A stretch of DNA of 15,453 nucleotides from an uncultured Bacilli bacterium (lineage in GTDB: Bacteria; Bacillota_I; Bacilli_A; RF39; UBA660), in the NCBI GenBank assembly GCA_944359595.1, contig CALVSV010000080.1, forward strand, positions 1-15,453, given 5' to 3'. Below the pieces are notes generated by a model, which saw only the letters and a list, made by a program, of their open reading frames with translations, had not been told where the DNA came from and made no database searches. Each line of letters opens with the position of its first letter. Position 1 is the stretch's first letter. The translations under genes and the position numbers were made by a program. Of this stretch, positions 14,280 to 15,453 are shown piece after piece.

Positions 14280-15211
14280 CTATTATTAAGTATTTTAACA
14301 CCACCATTAGCTTCAACTGTTTTAGTAGCTAATTCTTTCATTTCTTTGTATGCTATATCCATTTTTTCTTGTAAGTATTTATTATTTTCAATATACTTAT
14401 TAATTTCTTCATTTAGTGATGCTATCTTATCATTTTGTCTATCTATTGTATTTTGGTAATCTTTACTCATCAACTCATTTTTATACTTATATTCTTTTTC
14501 TATTTCTGTAGTCGCATCTTTTCTTCCCCTAGCATATTCTTTTTCCAAAACTGTAGGAAGTTCTTCTACTTTCTTTTCTAAATCATGAATATATGTTTCT
14601 TTTTCTTTTGCCTCATCAAAAATTCGTTTAGTTTCAATTTCTAACTCTTTTAGTTTATTTTCTCTTAATTTTTTTTCATCTTCCCATTTATTATTACTAA
14701 TCTCTCTATCTCTTTTTAATTTATAATTATATTCTTCAATTTCTCTATCACGTACTGTTTTTAACTCTTTTGCTTTCGTTTCATATTCTTGTTCTAACAT
14801 AGCTTTTTTAAGTTTATATTCTTGTTCTAATACTTCTATACTTTCATTTAGTTCATCTTCTTTTAAAGCTTTTCTATTCTCAATATCTGCAATACAATCT
14901 TTAGAAGCATTAACAACAAGTGTAATATTATTTAGTTCTTTTTCAATACCATATAAATTTTTTAATTTATCTTCTAATATATTAATGGCTGAATCTAAAT
15001 CATTAAATTTATCTATAAGCTCTTGAGAAAATATATTTTGTTTAACATTTTCTCTAGATTTTTCAACTATTTTTTCTTTTTCTTTCTTTTTTTCTTCTTC
15101 AACAGGATTAGACTTAATCTTATTCAAATTTTTTTCTCTTTCTAACGCCTTATTAAGAGCGTCGAGTATTTCCGCCTTAGTATTCTTAAGTGTTATCTCT
15201 TCTTTTTTCAT
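14261..15211 (-). CDS. Long coiled-coil protein of unknown function
   Basis: This encodes 316 residues with no recognised enzymatic domain. The N-terminal 35 residues (KEEITLKNTKAEILDALNKAL) are followed by a charged Lys/Glu linker and then by some 240 residues of heptad-like Lys/Glu/Leu-rich helix, with blocks such as LEQEYKLKKAMLEQEYETKA that look like local repeats. The C-terminus (VEANGGVKILN) is a less charged cap. There is no signal peptide or membrane helix, so it is probably cytoplasmic and elongated. I chose the ATG at 15211 because TTGGAGG lies 8 bases upstream; the TTG at 15226 is part of that ribosome binding site. It follows the polymerase gene closely, and its stop codon lies in the loop of a hairpin. 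Possible roles include a structural, cell-shape or chromosome-associated protein, but nothing in the sequence decides this. Confidence 0.75.
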   Translation of the reverse strand: MKKEEITLKNTKAEILDALNKALEREKNLNKIKSNPVEEEKKKEKEKIVEKSRENVKQNIFSQELIDKFNDLDSAINILEDKLKNLYGIEKELNNITLVVNASKDCIADIENRKALKEDELNESIEVLEQEYKLKKAMLEQEYETKAKELKTVRDREIEEYNYKLKRDREISNNKWEDEKKLRENKLKELEIETKRIFDEAKEKETYIHDLEKKVEELPTVLEKEYARGRKDATTEIEKEYKYKNELMSKDYQNTIDRQNDKIASLNEEINKYIENNKYLQEKMDIAYKEMKELATKTVEANGGVKILNNSENKNS

Positions 15212-15236
15212 AAATAAAACCTCCAACTTTACTATT

Positions 15237-15453
15237 TCATTTATTGGAGGCTATTTTCAATATATTATCACCATATTTTTCTTTTAATTTATCTATAGTA
15301 GATTGTAATTCATCATCTTTTTTTATCGTAGTATTATCAAATATTGATAATTGTTCCACTCTTTCTTTAGTAAAATTGTTTAATCTTATACCTAAACTTC
15401 TAATAGGCTTTAATTCAATATCTTTTAACAATTCAACAGCATTACTATATATA
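15237..15453 (-). CDS. Y-family DNA polymerase (Pol IV/UvrX-like), C-terminal part
   Basis: This is the 3' end of a translesion DNA polymerase; the reading frame stays open to the window edge, so the start and the catalytic palm domain lie outside. The visible part reads like the end of the little-finger domain (LKPIRSLGIRLNNF), then the sliding-clamp binding motif QLSIF (15339-15353) inside EQLSIFD, then a helical tail with KLKEKYGDNILKIAS. This order is characteristic of Firmicute Y-family polymerases such as UvrX/YqjW and DinB, which copy past DNA damage and dock on the beta clamp. A TTG at 15431 is not a credible start because it falls inside the domain. The gene ends with TGA 25 bases before the ATG of the coiled-coil gene, so the two are probably co-transcribed. 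Polymerase identity is fairly secure; the exact subfamily is not. Confidence 0.8.
   Translation of the reverse strand, partial: IYSNAVELLKDIELKPIRSLGIRLNNFTKERVEQLSIFDNTTIKKDDELQSTIDKLKEKYGDNILKIASNK

Noticed and set aside
14200..14316. Longer N-terminus for YitT starting at 14316
   Set aside because: The extension overlaps the hairpin and the end of the coiled-coil gene and does not resemble the family; ATG at 14199 has a ribosome binding site and gives the normal length.
1..15453. tRNA, rRNA, CRISPR array or riboswitch
   Set aside because: I looked for cloverleaf arms, regularly spaced repeats and long structured leaders on both strands and saw none; leaders before genes are short.

Overview
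The window is very AT-rich DNA with every recognisable gene on the minus strand, so it reads functionally from base 15453 down to base 1. The base composition, the Gram-positive gene set (sepF next to divIVA, yitT, strong AGGAGG-type ribosome binding sites, single-membrane cell-wall enzymes) and the compact gene packing suggest a low-GC Firmicute, most like the small-genome gut Bacilli near RF39, Erysipelotrichales and Acholeplasmatales. That placement is an inference. TGA works as a stop here (for example in the ATGA overlap at 9421-9424) and Trp is written TGG, so the code is the standard bacterial one and not the Mycoplasma code.

Layout in the direction of transcription. (1) 15453-14261: the 3' end of a Y-family DNA polymerase with a clamp-binding motif, followed closely by a long coiled-coil protein; a 15-bp hairpin overlaps the end of the latter. 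(2) 14199-13324: a YitT-family membrane protein with its own terminator. (3) 13229-3601: a seven-gene operon from a strong extended -10 promoter to a hairpin at 3590-3620. It encodes a minimal Gram-positive type IV secretion apparatus: a secreted pilin-like protein with two C-terminal membrane helices, a VirB6/TrbL-like polytopic protein, a PrgI (VirB3-like) protein, a TraC-like N-terminal VirB4 fragment, the VirB4 motor ATPase, a 1096-residue membrane-anchored wall enzyme (SleB-like region, double-psi-barrel-like region and two C39-like cysteine peptidase domains) and a lipoprotein that also has a C-terminal membrane helix. (4) 3488-2583: sepF-divIVA, cell division and polarity genes. (5) 2344-1535: a seven-helix membrane protein and a small unknown protein. 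(6) 1403-957: an unknown 148-residue protein. (7) 900-165: a row of three decayed genes, an AbiEi-type antitoxin with an in-frame stop, a half N-acetylmuramoyl-L-alanine amidase and a truncated TnpV, ending in a clear terminator.

The main interest is block 3. It has the channel, motor, wall-opening enzyme and a pilin-like protein of a type IV secretion system, but no relaxase, coupling protein, VirB11-type ATPase, integrase or replication gene in the window, and it sits between ordinary chromosomal genes. It may therefore be a resident, non-conjugative secretion or surface machine. A second pattern is that most transcription units end in hairpins that contain or overlap the stop codon of the last gene. 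The left end looks like a small graveyard of mobile and accessory genes.
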